Origin: Syncephalis plumigaleata
Lineage: Eukaryota > Zoopagomycota > Zoopagomycetes > Zoopagales > Piptocephalidaceae
Assembly (NCBI GenBank): GCA_025201365.1
Contig: JAIXMF010000008.1
Location: 911,988 to 975,987, forward strand
DNA: 64,000 bases
Direction of reading: 5' to 3'
Shown one piece after another: positions 36,515-49,074 of the stretch. Below the pieces are notes generated by a model. That model ran no database searches. It had not been told where the DNA came from and saw nothing but the letters and a program-made list of their open reading frames with translations. Each line of letters starts with the position of its first letter. Positions within the stretch are counted from its first letter, which is position 1. The position numbers and the translations under genes were made by a program.

Positions 36515-39271
36515 TCATTGTTGAGATGGCTCCATTAGAGAACGTATTAACTGTTGTCCACTTAACATTTGCGTAGTTACTATCAAGTAGTGGCGACCTA
36601 TTGACATAGCATATCATATTGTTACTATTAGTATAATGATTCATGTTCATCGCATGTGTGTCCATCTCCACTCACCAGGTTCTTTTCTAGTATGAAATCG
36701 AAGTGCAGCCACCTCAGTATACGTACAACCACCCAAGAATAATACGACAGTGGCACGTTCACCAGGATGACGTTTAACCCATTCTATATCGTCGTGTATA
36801 ATATAACAATGAACAAGTTAGTCGATTAACTCATTATTAACATAGTCATGATCACTTACGCTGTGATATACTATCATCAACACGCTGCACTTCATCCACG
36901 GTCTCGCCCTTCATAAGACGTAGTGCATCCTCGTAGCCACGCCATCCACTGATACCTGCGAGTCCGCGTGCCGGCACTCTACTCGCACATTGCACGAGAC
37001 GTACACTCAATGGAGCGTAGCCCGAGTAGACATAGGCAATATCGGTGGGATTCTGCTCGTCCACATCAGGTACACTAAGTCGTAGTTGTTTACGTAGGGT
37101 CGGGTAATGATTACGTCCACTGCCTTGTGGTATTAGTAGACCAGCCTTGGCTAATCGTTGTAGTGTCAACATATGTTCATAGCCATAGGTCTACTCATTA
37201 ATCAAATAGCCGATTCATTGATTAGTATACTATATCAGTGATAGTCTAGATTACAGCAAGCATACCTGTACAATTTCATATCGGAAAAAGTCATACTGCT
37301 TAACCTTAAGTCCATGATTCACTAATGATTGTAGACATAGTAGACGAAGTACTTGTTCAATGGGTGCTTGTTGATTAATCAACTCTTCAACAGTATTGCT
37401 ATGTGCATTCGTGTCTTGTCCATCCAGTAGAGCTAGTTAATTGATTTATGATACATGGTTACTCATCATATCTCCTACACTTATTGCTATTATTATTATC
37501 ACTCACCTTGCTGTGCTTCTAAATAATCTCGGAATGAATCGGTGTCAATCCACTTTTGAATATTCTCAGTAATGGTCAAATCTATTTGAATTCATTCAGT
37601 GATGCAAGTCTACATTAGCTATTATAGTGGATGACTTGTATACAGAATAAAAGGATACGCGTAGTGAGTGATTGTTTATCCGCTTGCAGTTCATTAAGAC
37701 GTCCTGCCATTTCTCGTAGCTGGGACAATGACTTCATCTTATGTCGTTCCTATTAAGATGTTACTATTAGTATGTATTATCATTTTACTCATCTCCTCTC
37801 CTCTCCTTTACCTCTTGACCTTCTTGTATCTTTTTTGCAAATTGTTGCAATCTGTTGTGGCTGCCGTGAAATTAAGATCCCCAATTAGATTGTATAGTGT
37901 GTCACGCGTATCCAGTTGAACTCGCTTTCTTCTACCGGTACCTAATGGTGAACCTGGTAATGAATCATCATAGGAGGTGGATGCTATGGGTGCACCTCGA
38001 GCATGCGAATCCATTTCAATATAGCCTATGATTACATCTATTAGTAAACGGTACAGCAATCTATCATTGTTGCATTACCATCTTTAATCCCATAGTATTC
38101 ATCAACTAGACCGGAATACGTTAATTGCGTACACAATGGTGACACTAAATCAGATGCTCGATCGATAATAACCAATGAGTCTATGGCCACCGAGAGACTG
38201 GCACCCTCCTTGACCACTTGATTCTGTGTGGCTAATTCTCTTCGCATTTGTAATAGCATATCTGCCAATACCTAATCAATTCATTAATAGCTAGATAATA
38301 GTAACAAAGCATAATAAAATACCTTGGCCATATCTCCTTTGCCTAGAATACGCGGGAAGAATCCATATTCCGTTTGAAGTCGCATCACTCCTCGTGCCAC
38401 ATTATACAACGAGGAGTAATCGCCATCCTAGTATCATTGTTGTTGTTGTCCCGTATCAATACATTATCTTATTCTTATTATACATTGATGTATATCTATC
38501 TAACTTACCACATATAATTCCTTAAACGTGTCCTCTAATTCCAAGGATAATAGATCGGAATCCAATGGAATAAGATCAATGGCACATTCACCTAATTCAA
38601 CGCGTAAATCAGCATCTAGAGAGTCAAGTGATACTCATCTATTATCATCAATTCATTCAATTTGACATGTAAAGGATATTGCCAAGTACACCCTCTTGTT
38701 CGAGTATCTGCTCACAAACAAGTGTACGACGTGGTACCATAAACAGTTTATACACCAGTGATTTCCCTTCCGATTCATGCTTCTTGATATGTTCTACATT
38801 TACATGATTACTTCAGTGTTGATAGGTGCATTCCTATACTCATTCTACTTACCTGCGATATAACGCATGTACATCATTCGCGGTCGACAGATATAGACAA
38901 TGACATTGTTCTCCGTTTCAATGGGCTTTTTATCCAGATAGTACACTTTACCAACAGCATGCTCCTAAATAATCGTCATTCCATATCATAAGCGTAAATA
39001 GCTAGCCAAATAAACTGATTACCTTTAACAATTGAATATCCGTAATTCTATTTAGCGGACCAGCTAACTGAGGATCCAATACCAAGTCCTTACGACTATA
39101 CACCTAAGCAGTGTGTCGTTAGTCAAATACAAGTATTCTAGCTCCTTTACTACTTACTGAATCCAAGGCATCTACCAGTTCCTTACGAGCAATCTCTTCA
39201 AATGTCGTAGTGTTGACGGGAAATGGACCGGCTGACTCGGTGGATAAGTCTTGCTTCAGTCCAAGTGCCAT
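36515..39271 (-). CDS. VPS33: VPS33-family Sec1/Munc18 protein
   Basis: The SM-protein subunit of HOPS/CORVET that templates vacuolar SNARE assembly. Start [13 protein letters not shown]. Next are [95 protein letters not shown] with [13 protein letters not shown] (the SM family core), [91 protein letters not shown] and a last exon ending [12 protein letters not shown]. About a dozen exons. The motifs fit Vps33 rather than Sly1 or Sec1. It converges on SEH1 with a 77-bp gap and diverges from CWF19L1 with 240 bp. Confidence 0.92.
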
Positions 39272-39511
39272 ATTTATTCAATATACAGGGAGACAATGAT
39301 AGTAAACAGTAAACAGTAAATAGGAAAGAGATGACAAAGCGAGTGTAGTGACGTGCTTGGTGTCGAATAAGAGAAAGTGGAGGAAATGATGATGGTACAC
39401 TTCAGTCTTACTCGTTTGTAATATAAACAAAAAATCATTAACAAATACGATTTATCCAATAAATTTTGCTTTACTTTCTTTTTCTTTAGCTTCTCGGTTA
39501 CGTTAAACACA

Positions 39512-41869
39512 ATGACCACGACAGACCATAATCTGCCTATCAAAGTGTAAGTACGGCAGTATAATAAAAGAGAAAAGCACTAATATGAACCAATGGGATT
39601 ATCGATACTGTCATACTAGTCTAATGGTAGGTCCTGTGATAGGTGGCCTCGACAATGATCCTGCGCAACAAGCAAAGTTCAACGTCAAAACGCTACTTGG
39701 CCGTGTAGCGGCACTCAATAAGAAAAGCGGGCCATTTGACATGGCTATACTAGTGGGCGACTTGTTTACGAGTACAGACGACGAGACACAGCATGAGATA
39801 ATTGACACGCTATTGGCAGGGAAAATAGATGGTACGCGTCGTGATATAATATGATAAAAGATTAACGCTTACATGTCGTGCTATACAGTTCCTATTACTA
39901 CTTATTGGATACCGGGTAGTAGGCGACTACCTCAATCGATAAGTGACCATGTGGAGAAAACGCATGGTGAACTATGTCCTAATCTAACTTATCTTGGTAA
40001 ATAGATACATAGATATACATATACATATATTGCTAATGAAGTTCTATGTAACGTGTAGGTACCTGTGGTGTATTAACGACCGCGCAAGGCATGAACTAGC
40101 TTACGTTGGTGGCACTGATATCAATGTAATCGTCTAATATTATTACTAGCTTTATAGCATTGTCATTAATCGTAGCAACCTGTAAACTAGATCACCGACA
40201 CAACATTAGCGTATAATGCAGATGAAGTGGACGCACTACCTAGTAAGGCGGGTGAACCCGATCTATTCATTACGTACGATTGGCCGCAGGGTATTGAGCA
40301 GGGTAGTCAGAAGCCATATCAACCACAATTGGCTAGTCAACGAATAGCGACAATTGCTACGAAGCTATGTCCACGCTATCATTTTGCCGTGTCAGAACGC
40401 GTCTACTACGAACGCGAACCGTATCGTTCAGGATCTAGCGATGGACATGTCTCGCGATTTATTGGATTGGCAGCATTTGGTAATAAGGAAAAGATGCAGG
40501 TAAGCATGGTAGAACAGATGCATAACAATAATCAACTAATATACTCTCTCTCTCTCTTTCTCTCTTTGTTTAGTGGGCTTACGCGATGAATATCATACCA
40601 ACAGTTCATAGTACGATGGAGCAGTTGGCTGAACAGCCCGCACATACCACCGACTTACCATTCAGTAATGCTGGCATGAAACGATCGCGTCCCAACGAGA
40701 ATGATCATCTTAGCCAGCAGGTAAGATGGGGAGACAATGCACAATTAGCACCAGATACAAAACGTGGTCGTCCATCCAGTAAGTTGCTTATACGTATTCG
40801 ATTCGCTACACCGTCTATTCACACGAGTGATGTGGTTAGAGGCACCGCCTGCCGGTTATGTTTGTAAAATCTGTAATGAACCGGGACATTTTATCAAGGA
40901 ATGTCCCCAGAAGACTGATCGATCAGCATCGGCTCGACCTGCTAAAGGTATGTTATAGAATGAATGGTAGTCTAATTAGAATGTAACAGACATATATGCA
41001 TATATGCATATATACGAATGAATACAGGACCATGCTGGTTCTGCTTAGGTAGTCCCGATGTGGCCAAGCACTTGATCGCCTCTATCGGCGAGGCATTCTA
41101 CATGGCACTACCCAAGGGTGCGCTACTTGACAAGGAAACCTCGCGTGTACCGGGTGGTGGTCATTTACTACTGATCCCGATCCAGCATGTGGATAATCTA
41201 CGCGCACTACCATCGGAAACCATTGCTAGTTGGATGGCCGAGAAAGATAGATACATGGATAGTTTGACAAAGTTTTACGCACAATACGATGCAGTACCCG
41301 TTGTATTCGAGATATGTCGACCAGGTACGCAACAGCATGCACATTTCCAGGTAAGGAATAAGTTGATGGCAAATGAACGTGCACTAATAAATAACGATTA
41401 GGTTGTGTCGATACCTAAAGATAAAGTGGAAGCAGTTGCTAATGCAGCTACGACGATAACAACTGATCAAGGATTAACACTTGTCGATCAACTACCTGTA
41501 AGTAACTAATGACATATATGAGTGAATTAGATTAACAATATGATTACTCTTGCATATATGTATATATCCATATAGTCAAATCCTATGGCATGCTACTTTA
41601 AACTAGACTTACCCGATGGACAATCGTTTATTCATTCGTTTTCACCGCGTACACGATTCAATCTGCAACTAGGAAGGTAATATAAACACGATATAATACG
41701 GCAATAATGTGATCATTATTAATGTTGTCCGTTTAGAGATATATTGGCACAAGCATTAGAGATACCCGGTAGAGCAGACTGGCGTCAGTGTGTTCTATCC
41801 GAGTCGGAGGAAACACAAGCGGCTAATGCGTTTAAACAAGCTTTTAAACCTTTGGATTTTACACTATAA
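39512..41869 (+). CDS. CWF19L1/Drn1-type CwfJ-domain protein with CCHC knuckle, one frame break
   Basis: The Drn1/CWF19L1 family partners the lariat debranching enzyme in intron turnover. Exon 1 (39512-39547) reads MTTTDHNLPIK, then VLMVGPVIGGLDND, FDMAILVGDLFTST (a calcineurin-like but non-catalytic N-terminal domain), EPDLFITYDWPQGIEQG, VYYEREPY, a zinc knuckle CKICNEPGHFIKECP, GPCWFCLGSPDVAKHLI, GGGHLLLIPIQHVDNL and CRPGTQQHAHFQV (HxHxQ-like HIT motif of CwfJ_C_1). CwfJ_C_2 follows, ending with FKPLDFTL. Around 40091-40093 the frame is lost by one base (TTAQGM then AYVGGTDI); AAA instead of AA would restore GMKLAYVGG. About ten exons. Confidence 0.9.
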
Positions 41870-41992
41870 TCTACGAAAAAATGAACATTTGATAAATTTA
41901 TTACAATCCAAGTTAAACTACTATTTGACCTGTAAAGCTATAATAACAGCATCAGTAACATTACTATCATTAGTACTAATGTGGATCTACAA

Positions 41993-42355
41993 TCACTTAC
42001 TGCGCTTCAATTGTTTACGCTTCCATCGTCGTTCTCTTGCCTCCATACTACGTGCATATTTACGTCGTCGTTTTGCGGCAACTACTTTTGTCGTTGTAGT
42101 ATTCGTTTGTTTCTTTTCTTCTTCTACTACTACTAGTACTTTTTGTGCTTCTTCCTCTTCATCTGTATCGCTGTTATCACTTGATGAATAATCCATTGCT
42201 CCTGTTATATTATGCTTCGAGCTGGCAGCTACCAAGTCAAATACTGAATGACCATGCTTAGGCCTTTTACTTTGCGCATAACGAGTTTCTTGTTCACTCT
42301 CCTCAGAACCACTATCACTACTACGATGAATAGAACGTTTAGTTACAGATTCCAT
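41993..42355 (-). CDS. Small acidic/basic nuclear-type orphan protein
   Basis: A single-exon 120-aa ORF that I do not recognise. Its layout is polarised. A Ser/Glu-rich N-terminus (RSSDSGSEESEQE) with casein-kinase-II-type sites leads to an acidic middle (SSSDNSDTDEEEE). The strongly basic C-terminus (KRRRKYARSMEARERRWKRK) looks like a bipartite nuclear or nucleolar localisation signal, possibly a helix. It converges with the CWF19L1 gene (123-bp gap) and diverges from the asparaginase gene. Charge layout suggests a ribosome-biogenesis or histone-binding role, but nothing in the sequence proves it. Confidence 0.5.
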   Translation of the reverse strand: MESVTKRSIHRSSDSGSEESEQETRYAQSKRPKHGHSVFDLVAASSKHNITGAMDYSSSDNSDTDEEEEAQKVLVVVEEEKKQTNTTTTKVVAAKRRRKYARSMEARERRWKRKQLKRSK

Positions 42356-42706
42356 AGTAATAATCAGTGAATCTAAACACGTATATTGTATTAAATAATA
42401 AGAATTGTAAAAAGAAGAAAAATAAATTATTTATTAGATCATCACGATATCTTTACACCTTATAACCGATAGCAATACTATACAACTTACTCGATGATAT
42501 TAATGCATGAATGATATACTACTTATATCGTATATCCTGTGCCTATTGGCAAATGGTCATAATGACTGTATTTGCATGAAAAAGAAATAGAAAAAGGTTT
42601 TACTGTTTCATTATATGGCTCTATAAATAAATAGAACTGAATAAAAAAAGGAGATGTCTAATTTCAACCTATTGTCTATTGTGTATCCTCTTGTTGCCTA
42701 TTCATA
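42356..42706. other. Divergent intergenic region
   Basis: 351 bp of AT-rich spacer between the small orphan and the asparaginase gene. No element, RNA gene or obvious TATA box was found. Confidence 0.4.
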
Positions 42707-45583
42707 ATGGACAAAAGCCTAAACATTCCACCGTCGGCCGTGCTTATGGAGCACAGTTCCTCTACGGAAAGTATGGGCTCTACGCAGTCGGACGTAATGT
42801 TTGAAAGTCCCGCTGTCAAGCTGCAAACGGTAGCCGATAAAAGCAGCATGCTCATGCCAGGTTAGTCGGTTGCATTACAACAACAACAACGACAATAACA
42901 ATAATAATATCCGTGTAAATATCTATAGATATCTCGCGTGTACTGGTTATTTATACGGGAGGCACTATCGGCATGAAAAATAGCAGGGATAAAGGTTACA
43001 TACCCGTAAGTAACAGTAGAGTATTAGAAAAATCATACGGATTGTAGAATACTTGCTACGAGTTGTATTAATCATCGTATTGCTCGATCAATTTAGGTAC
43101 CTGATTATCTGGGAAAGACGCTGGAAACAATGGCTAGATTCCATGATCCGAAAGGACTCGAGAAGATGGAGGCGTTTTCCCGTAAAGTTCCTTCATCAGA
43201 GCCATTACAAAGTGTAGCAATGGCCGAGAAATTAGACACCACTCGTATTGATGATCAACACTATGACAGTCGACAATTGCACTGGTTAATGATGCCCCAG
43301 TCAATGTATGGCAAGCGTATTCGGTAGGTATTTAGACAATGATGCGGCAATGGTAGCTAGCACCACTAACAGGACGGGTATCAGCTATGCCATTCTAGAG
43401 TATAGTCCGCTATTAGATTCGAGTAACATGACCATGGATGGTAAGTGACAAATAAAGCGTGTATAACAATGACATGTAATAATGACATCATGAATGATCA
43501 GGCTGGATTCAAATTGCCACGGATATAGAGGCAAATTACGAGAATTTCGATGCATTCATCATCTTACATGGCACTGACACTATGGCCTACACCGCCAGTG
43601 CACTTAGCTTCCTGTTAGAGTATTTGGGGTAAGTATCGCATGCATTACGATGGTAGATACAAGTACAGATGGGAATGTGTACACAATAGCTGATGACATC
43701 TTGATAACTAGAAAGACGGTGATTGTCACGGGATCACAAGTAAATAGCATGGTAATCAGGGTAAGCATGCATACTAACGAATTTGCCAATAGGTACCGAT
43801 ATCGGAAATAAGGAATGACGGTGTAGAGAATTTACTGGGCGCACTCACCATCGCTGGCCATTTCGTTATGCCCGAGGTGTGCCTCTACTTTAATAACTCG
43901 CTCTATCGCGGTAACCGCTCCTCCAAAGTGGATGCCGTCGACTTTGATGCATTTGACTCGCCGAATCTTCGACCATTAGCGAAAGTAGGCATTAATATAA
44001 GTAAGTGTGCATCATTCGAGATTGCATAGTAAATAGTCGCCATTAATGATGATATAATCCACTTGACTGTTTAGACGTTGCATGGCCCGAGATCTTGCAT
44101 CCCGATCGAATTGCTCGATTTAGAGCACATAAAAAAATGAATCCAAATGTTGCCACACTACGCATATTCCCCGGTATTACCGAGGCAACCGTACGCGCAT
44201 TTCTTATGCCTCCTATACAAGGCATTATTCTTGAGACTTATGGTGCTGGTAATGCACCTAATAATCGACCTGAATTAATGCACGCATTAAAGGAGGCGAC
44301 AGATCGTGGCATTGTCATTGTTAATTGCTCGCAATGTACGTGATAAGTTAGCATAAATATGATATCTAATATATGTATATGTATATGTGTATGTATATAG
44401 GTACGCGTGGTCTTGTATCGGATCTTTATGCAACAGCGAAACCACTACTAAAGGCGGGTGTCGTGCCAGGCGGTGATATGACAGCGGAGGTAAGCTGTGC
44501 AATCGTATAAGAAGCATGATTGATAAACATTACTAATGCCTCTTACGTAGTGTGCATTGACTAAACTGTCGTACTTGCTATCGAAATATCCACCGGAGAA
44601 ATGTCGCGAACTTATGCAACGTAATCTACGCGGTGAAATGACCCTACTTCAATCGGAACAACAGTTCTCGCATCCGTACAAGAATCGAGCTATCATTCGT
44701 GCTGTACTATCGGCCACTCGTCCCAATGCCAATACGGCCAAGGAATGGGACGCTGTTGACGATCATGAACGCGCGGAAGTCGAGCGCAATCTCTATCCAA
44801 TTCTACTTTGTTTTGCCGCAGCTTCCGGTGACTTGGAAGGACTACACGCAATGGAGACCGCTTTCGGTGGTACGCTACAATTGAATTGCGTAGACTATGC
44901 TGGATTTACACCATTGGTAAGTAGATGCGCGTGTTATTATTCGTTAATATTGTACACTTACGCTAATTGATTGAGCAGCACTTGGCTAGCGGTAATGGAC
45001 ATACTACGTGTGTCGAGTATCTACTATTGCACGGTGCCAGTGTCCATGTACTTGATCGACTAGGACATACGCCGTTATACGTGGCAGTACGATTCAAACA
45101 TGATCTGGTCGTAAAGCTACTGCGCAAAACTGGTGCTCATTTCAACGATACAGAATTGGCGGAAATTACACATCAGTTACATCAGTAAGTGGCCTAGTTT
45201 ATTCTCCATCAATTAGCTTATGTGATTTCTAGTGCGGCTGCTGTTGGCGATATAAAGGTGATTCAAATCCTTGTAGATGCCGGAGTCGACTTGAACTGTA
45301 CTAGCACCGATGGACGAACGGCACTACATAGGGTAAGTTAGGCTTATACGATTACTATCATTATTATTGTTATTGCAGCATTACAATCATGCTGATCCAT
45401 AAATTCATGACTATTTAGGCTGCGGCAGAGAATCAATACGATGTCGCGAAACATTTGCTCGATCATGGAGTGTCGCAGGATGTTCGGGATTTCCGTGGTG
45501 ATACGCCCTTGGACGACGCACGTCGTAGTGCCGAAAAACATAAAGGGACGGTGGCTTGCGTTCTAGATCTACTCAATCGCTAG
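42707..45583 (+). CDS. L-asparaginase with C-terminal ankyrin repeats (ASPG type)
   Basis: A type I cytosolic-style asparaginase fused to ankyrin repeats, as in the 60-kDa lysophospholipase/ASPG group; it hydrolyses asparagine to aspartate and ammonia. Starts [18 protein letters not shown]. Then [15 protein letters not shown] (first catalytic Thr), [20 protein letters not shown] (second catalytic Thr-Asp), [70 protein letters not shown] and [16 protein letters not shown]. The C-terminal part has at least three to four ankyrin repeats ([59 protein letters not shown]). About ten exons. No frame break was seen. No signal peptide, so it is cytosolic. Confidence 0.93.
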
Positions 45584-46127
45584 ATTCCTAACACGGCAAT
45601 CAATGATCTTTGCATTGAATAAAATAAAACACTACTTAAAAAATAAATCACAATTAGTATAGCAAACAACAACAAAAAATTTGAATGACAGTCCATCGTA
45701 GAATGGATCTAGCTTGTTTCAACGATCCTACAAGTAGGATATCTACACTCGAGAGTGCCACCCGCTGACCGTGATCGATGCGGACGGTTTTCGCTGCTCT
45801 GTTAGCCAGCCTCACGCATTGCCCGCCTCTTTAACAGCCTTGACCCATCATAGACGCTTCCGCGGATGAGCCAATGCCGACATCGCACTTCATCGGACAC
45901 ATCTGTCTACGCGAAGATAAACAAGCCAGTTTTGACACCATATCGTACGTCATCCCAGCCATTCAGAATAGGTTCCGCCAGTAGCAGCAGTCACAGATTA
46001 GTGCCAAAAATCCAACCTAGTTAGAATTGAGGTGAAAGCCTACATATACGTATCTCGTGACTGCTCTCATTAGCCAATCATATTGCTGCATTTTGTATAA
46101 TCATTTGAATGGCGGTATTTTATAATA
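45584..46127. other. Intergenic with GC-rich structured non-coding block
   Basis: About 45690-46030 is clearly richer in GC (near 50-58% in places) than surrounding non-coding DNA, yet no long ORF runs through it. Two adjacent short perfect hairpins are visible at about 45726-45762: ATCCTAC-AA-GTAGGAT and CACTC-GA-GAGTG. This could be a structured RNA gene or a degenerated coding exon. I tried to fit SRP RNA, RNase P and U3 hallmarks by eye and could not. Confidence 0.3.
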
Positions 46128-46354
46128 CAGTGTTTTTCCATCCAATTAGCGCATTTATCCTTTAACATTTGCAGCTTATTAATAAATAGATTAACACAAT
46201 TGTTAACACCATTATTACCATAGAAATGCCAATTGATACAGCATAATAATAATAACAATACAGTATTAGTAATGGATCATTTATTGATAGTGTTAATTAT
46301 TATTTATTCGTAAAAACAAATGGCTAACTGCGCAAATTGGATGGAAAAAGCCTG
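46128..46354 (-). mobile_element. MITE copy 2, Tc1/mariner-like, complete
   Basis: A 227-bp element in opposite orientation to copy 1, bounded by TA at 46126-46127 and 46355-46356. The left terminus reads CAGTGTTTTTCCATCCAATT and the right terminus is the inverse of CAGGCTTTTTCCATCC. The interior matches copy 1 throughout, including the conserved sub-terminal tract TTTTTACGAATAAATAATA. The short ORF across it (46070-46258) is a by-product of the repeat, not a gene. Confidence 0.87.
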
Positions 46355-46525
46355 TAAAACAATTTCAATTGCTACTTTTATTCAATGTGTGAAATAGGTA
46401 AATTTATTGCTGACTAGCCAGAGTCAGAATGTAGATGCTATAGCATGCATGGTATAATTTTATCATTAATAAAGGTGAATTTAGCTGAGGATGATGTGTC
46501 GCGCTCTCCCGTCTTATCTGTTGGA

Positions 46526-47730
46526 TTAGAATGGAATATCGGACAATTCACTCATGTACTCGATTATTTCCGAAAGCTCGCTTAACTCTCCATAACTTGA
46601 CAAGGGTAAATACCTATGCTCTGCATCGCTGTTAAGATGCATACTTATCACGGTGCTTATAAACATGTCTTGCAATTTTTGCCAACCGTTTTGGCCGTTG
46701 AAATAAGATGATTTCCGCTTATAGATGTACCTAAAGTATCCGCGAGCCATAGGACCACTCCATTTAAGATCGAAATCAGGACTTGCCGTAGCCATAATGT
46801 ACGCGATAACACCGATAGACCATGAGTCAACCATGCGTACATCCTTTGGCAGTGATACGACATTTCTCTCACCGGGGAAATATTCCGGTGGCATGTAGGT
46901 CACGGCGTTGATATCCCTTGGCATTGTATCGTATTTGTTGTTGAAAACGATAGCATGCTCAAAGCCGGACAAGATTATCCTTGGCATTTCTTTAGTGGTC
47001 CTCCTGAACACAAGTATATCTGATCATCATATGTTAACTAAAGTAAAGTAAACTAAATATTTGTTAATAATCACTTACTATCTAGGTTGAGATTGCCGTG
47101 TGCTATCCTTAGATGATGAAGAAATATCGTAGCTAATGGCTAGTGTTAGAATGTATTTAATAAGGACCACGCACTGGTTATACTTGCCTTTCACTAGTTG
47201 CGTCAGTACGCTATACGTCTTGGCCGATCTATCGTCGTTCATCTCTCGTAGATAGCCTCTTAGCGGTATTAATAGTTTGTTTGTCCCGTAGAACGTGCAA
47301 AACTTGTTGTCAAAGACATATTCACCGAACCATGGTAAGAATAGCTTGTCGAATTCTCGCTTATGCGATGCCACTTGATCGTAGATTTTACTCATACGCT
47401 AATGGAATAGACGTTAGTATCAAGCGCGCTACGATTGCCATTACTATAATTACTGCTTACATCGTAGACACGAGTTACAACCTCGTGTTGATACTTGTTG
47501 TTGATGCATTTGACTTGTAAATGTTTGCCTTTGAATTCTGCCTCGCCATGGAGCGGGAATCTATCATTTAGCCATGTATTGACCGTGACTCCAGTGGCTC
47601 GCTTCATATTCGCGGTCAATTCATTTTGTCTATAAGGGCTAATTCTTTCGTCTCCTTGTGCAAGTGCATTGTCAAGTTGCGACAAAGATAAAGCGGCAAC
47701 AACAAAGTAACGTGTAAATTTTCGTAACAT
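46526..47730 (-). CDS. Secreted pseudokinase
   Basis: A 342-aa protein with a signal peptide (MLRKFTRYFVVAALSLSQL, then DNALAQ) and a protein-kinase-like fold. Exons 47461-47730, 47188-47398, 47079-47132 and 46526-47019 join in phase if the intron 47133-47187 uses a GC donor (GCAAGT...TAG). The assembled catalytic loop reads AHGNLNLDNILVF: the HRD motif is HGN, so the catalytic Asp is lost. DFG is replaced by SGFEHA. The candidate ATP-site Lys is kept in LQVKCI; the Gly-rich loop is not recognisable. TYMPPEY and DSWSIGVIAYIMA keep the APE and F-helix fold. It is therefore likely a non-catalytic secreted or endomembrane kinase-fold protein. The substrate or partner is unknown. Confidence 0.8.
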
Positions 47731-49074
47731 TTCTAAAGATAACGATAGTTGCGATAGTTGCGATAATGTGATAATGTGATAATGATGGAGGTAATGATGG
47801 AAAGGATAGTAGGAATGGTGGGGTTGTTGAATATCGCTATCTGGACAGCTTCTTATCCTGCAGCTATTTATTCATGAGTTTCCCGGTAGTTCTACATCGA
47901 CGACAAGTGAAATATCAACTACCCCACAGCCGTATTTGATACATAAAAATCACGTTCCCCTTCAATAAAGCATGATAGGCGTACTCCATATGGTAAGTTG
48001 TCATTACCACGGAACCGTGATGTTTCATGCGCCACCTTATTGAAGCTATACTTGCTTCATCCATGGGTGGAGTAATGCGCGCAGCAATTGTAGTTTCAAG
48101 AATGCGCAGGGGATAGTTTACCACGACTATAGATTTGAAACTAAATTGAGGGTTCGACTAATTATATCCATTTTACCTGTTTAGAAGAGAATGATCGCAC
48201 GCGAATGTCATACAACATTGACAGTTTCACGTAGGATCAATACCTCATTTACCAAGTGCTATCGAGTAGCATCCAATAGTGTGCGCTAATTCCGTTTGTC
48301 CCGCACTATTATTCCCCAATAAAGCACTCGGTGCATTTGACATTAGTTATCCGGGAAATGCTTCATGAACCGTGTAGAGAATGAAGACACGTCCTTATTT
48401 GTGCAAGGAAAACGCGTTGTTTATCCTGACACACCGATCAATAGTGATGATAATGATGATAGTAATGCTTTTCTTTAGCAAGTCAACTCTGCTGTCATGC
48501 CATCAAGTACAAGGCGGTAATGTACACTATCATCTATACTGATAAGCTATCGAAGGCCTCTACCATAGCACAGTCGATAAATAATACGAATCAGCGTAGC
48601 ATAAACTGTTTCAAGTTAACATGTTACCGTTGATAGATTGTTGTTTTTCCGAAGTTCGCAACATTAGCAGCCAGAATCATGGCAAGTACGCCTATTCGTA
48701 TAGAAATCATACTCGTGTCGAATCTCAGGCTCGCCTTCACCAGACATGTGTTTTACTTGTTAATGCAGCCGACAGGATCGAGTAACGGTGTTTCAATGCT
48801 ACAACATTAACGATCAATTGGAATAAACTGGGAATTAGTAGTTCAAATGGTTTATCACTTTTATACTTGCTACCTAACAACAGCAAAAGATTACGAAGGA
48901 AAGGAATGCTTTTATTGAACACAACATACAATAGAGAGCCAACACTTGCTCGAAAATGCTAATGTCATGACAGTACACTTAAGCTACATGCTAGTTATAC
49001 TTGATGTTTGGTATAGACAACGCTACAGTTTCACAGTATGATTTAGACTATTGCTGTAGTCAATAATATTGCTC
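47731..49074. other. Long intergenic region in accessory zone
   Basis: About 1.3 kb between two minus-strand secreted-protein genes. Just upstream of the pseudokinase are GATAATGTGATAATG-type short repeats (about 47740-47790). Two small minus-strand ORFs (47915-48124 with 69 aa and 48737-48931 with 64 aa) have no recognisable features and I do not call them genes. No MITE end was found. Confidence 0.35.

Noticed and set aside
39274-39543. 89-aa minus ORF between VPS33 and CWF19L1
   Set aside because: It spans the divergent promoter and the first exon of CWF19L1; low-complexity hydrophobic translation.
45690-46030. SRP RNA or RNase P RNA
   Set aside because: The hallmark conserved boxes could not be found on either strand, so it is left as an unnamed candidate.
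47915-48124. 69-aa minus ORF
   Set aside because: No recognisable features, no supporting exon neighbours; could be chance in this long spacer.
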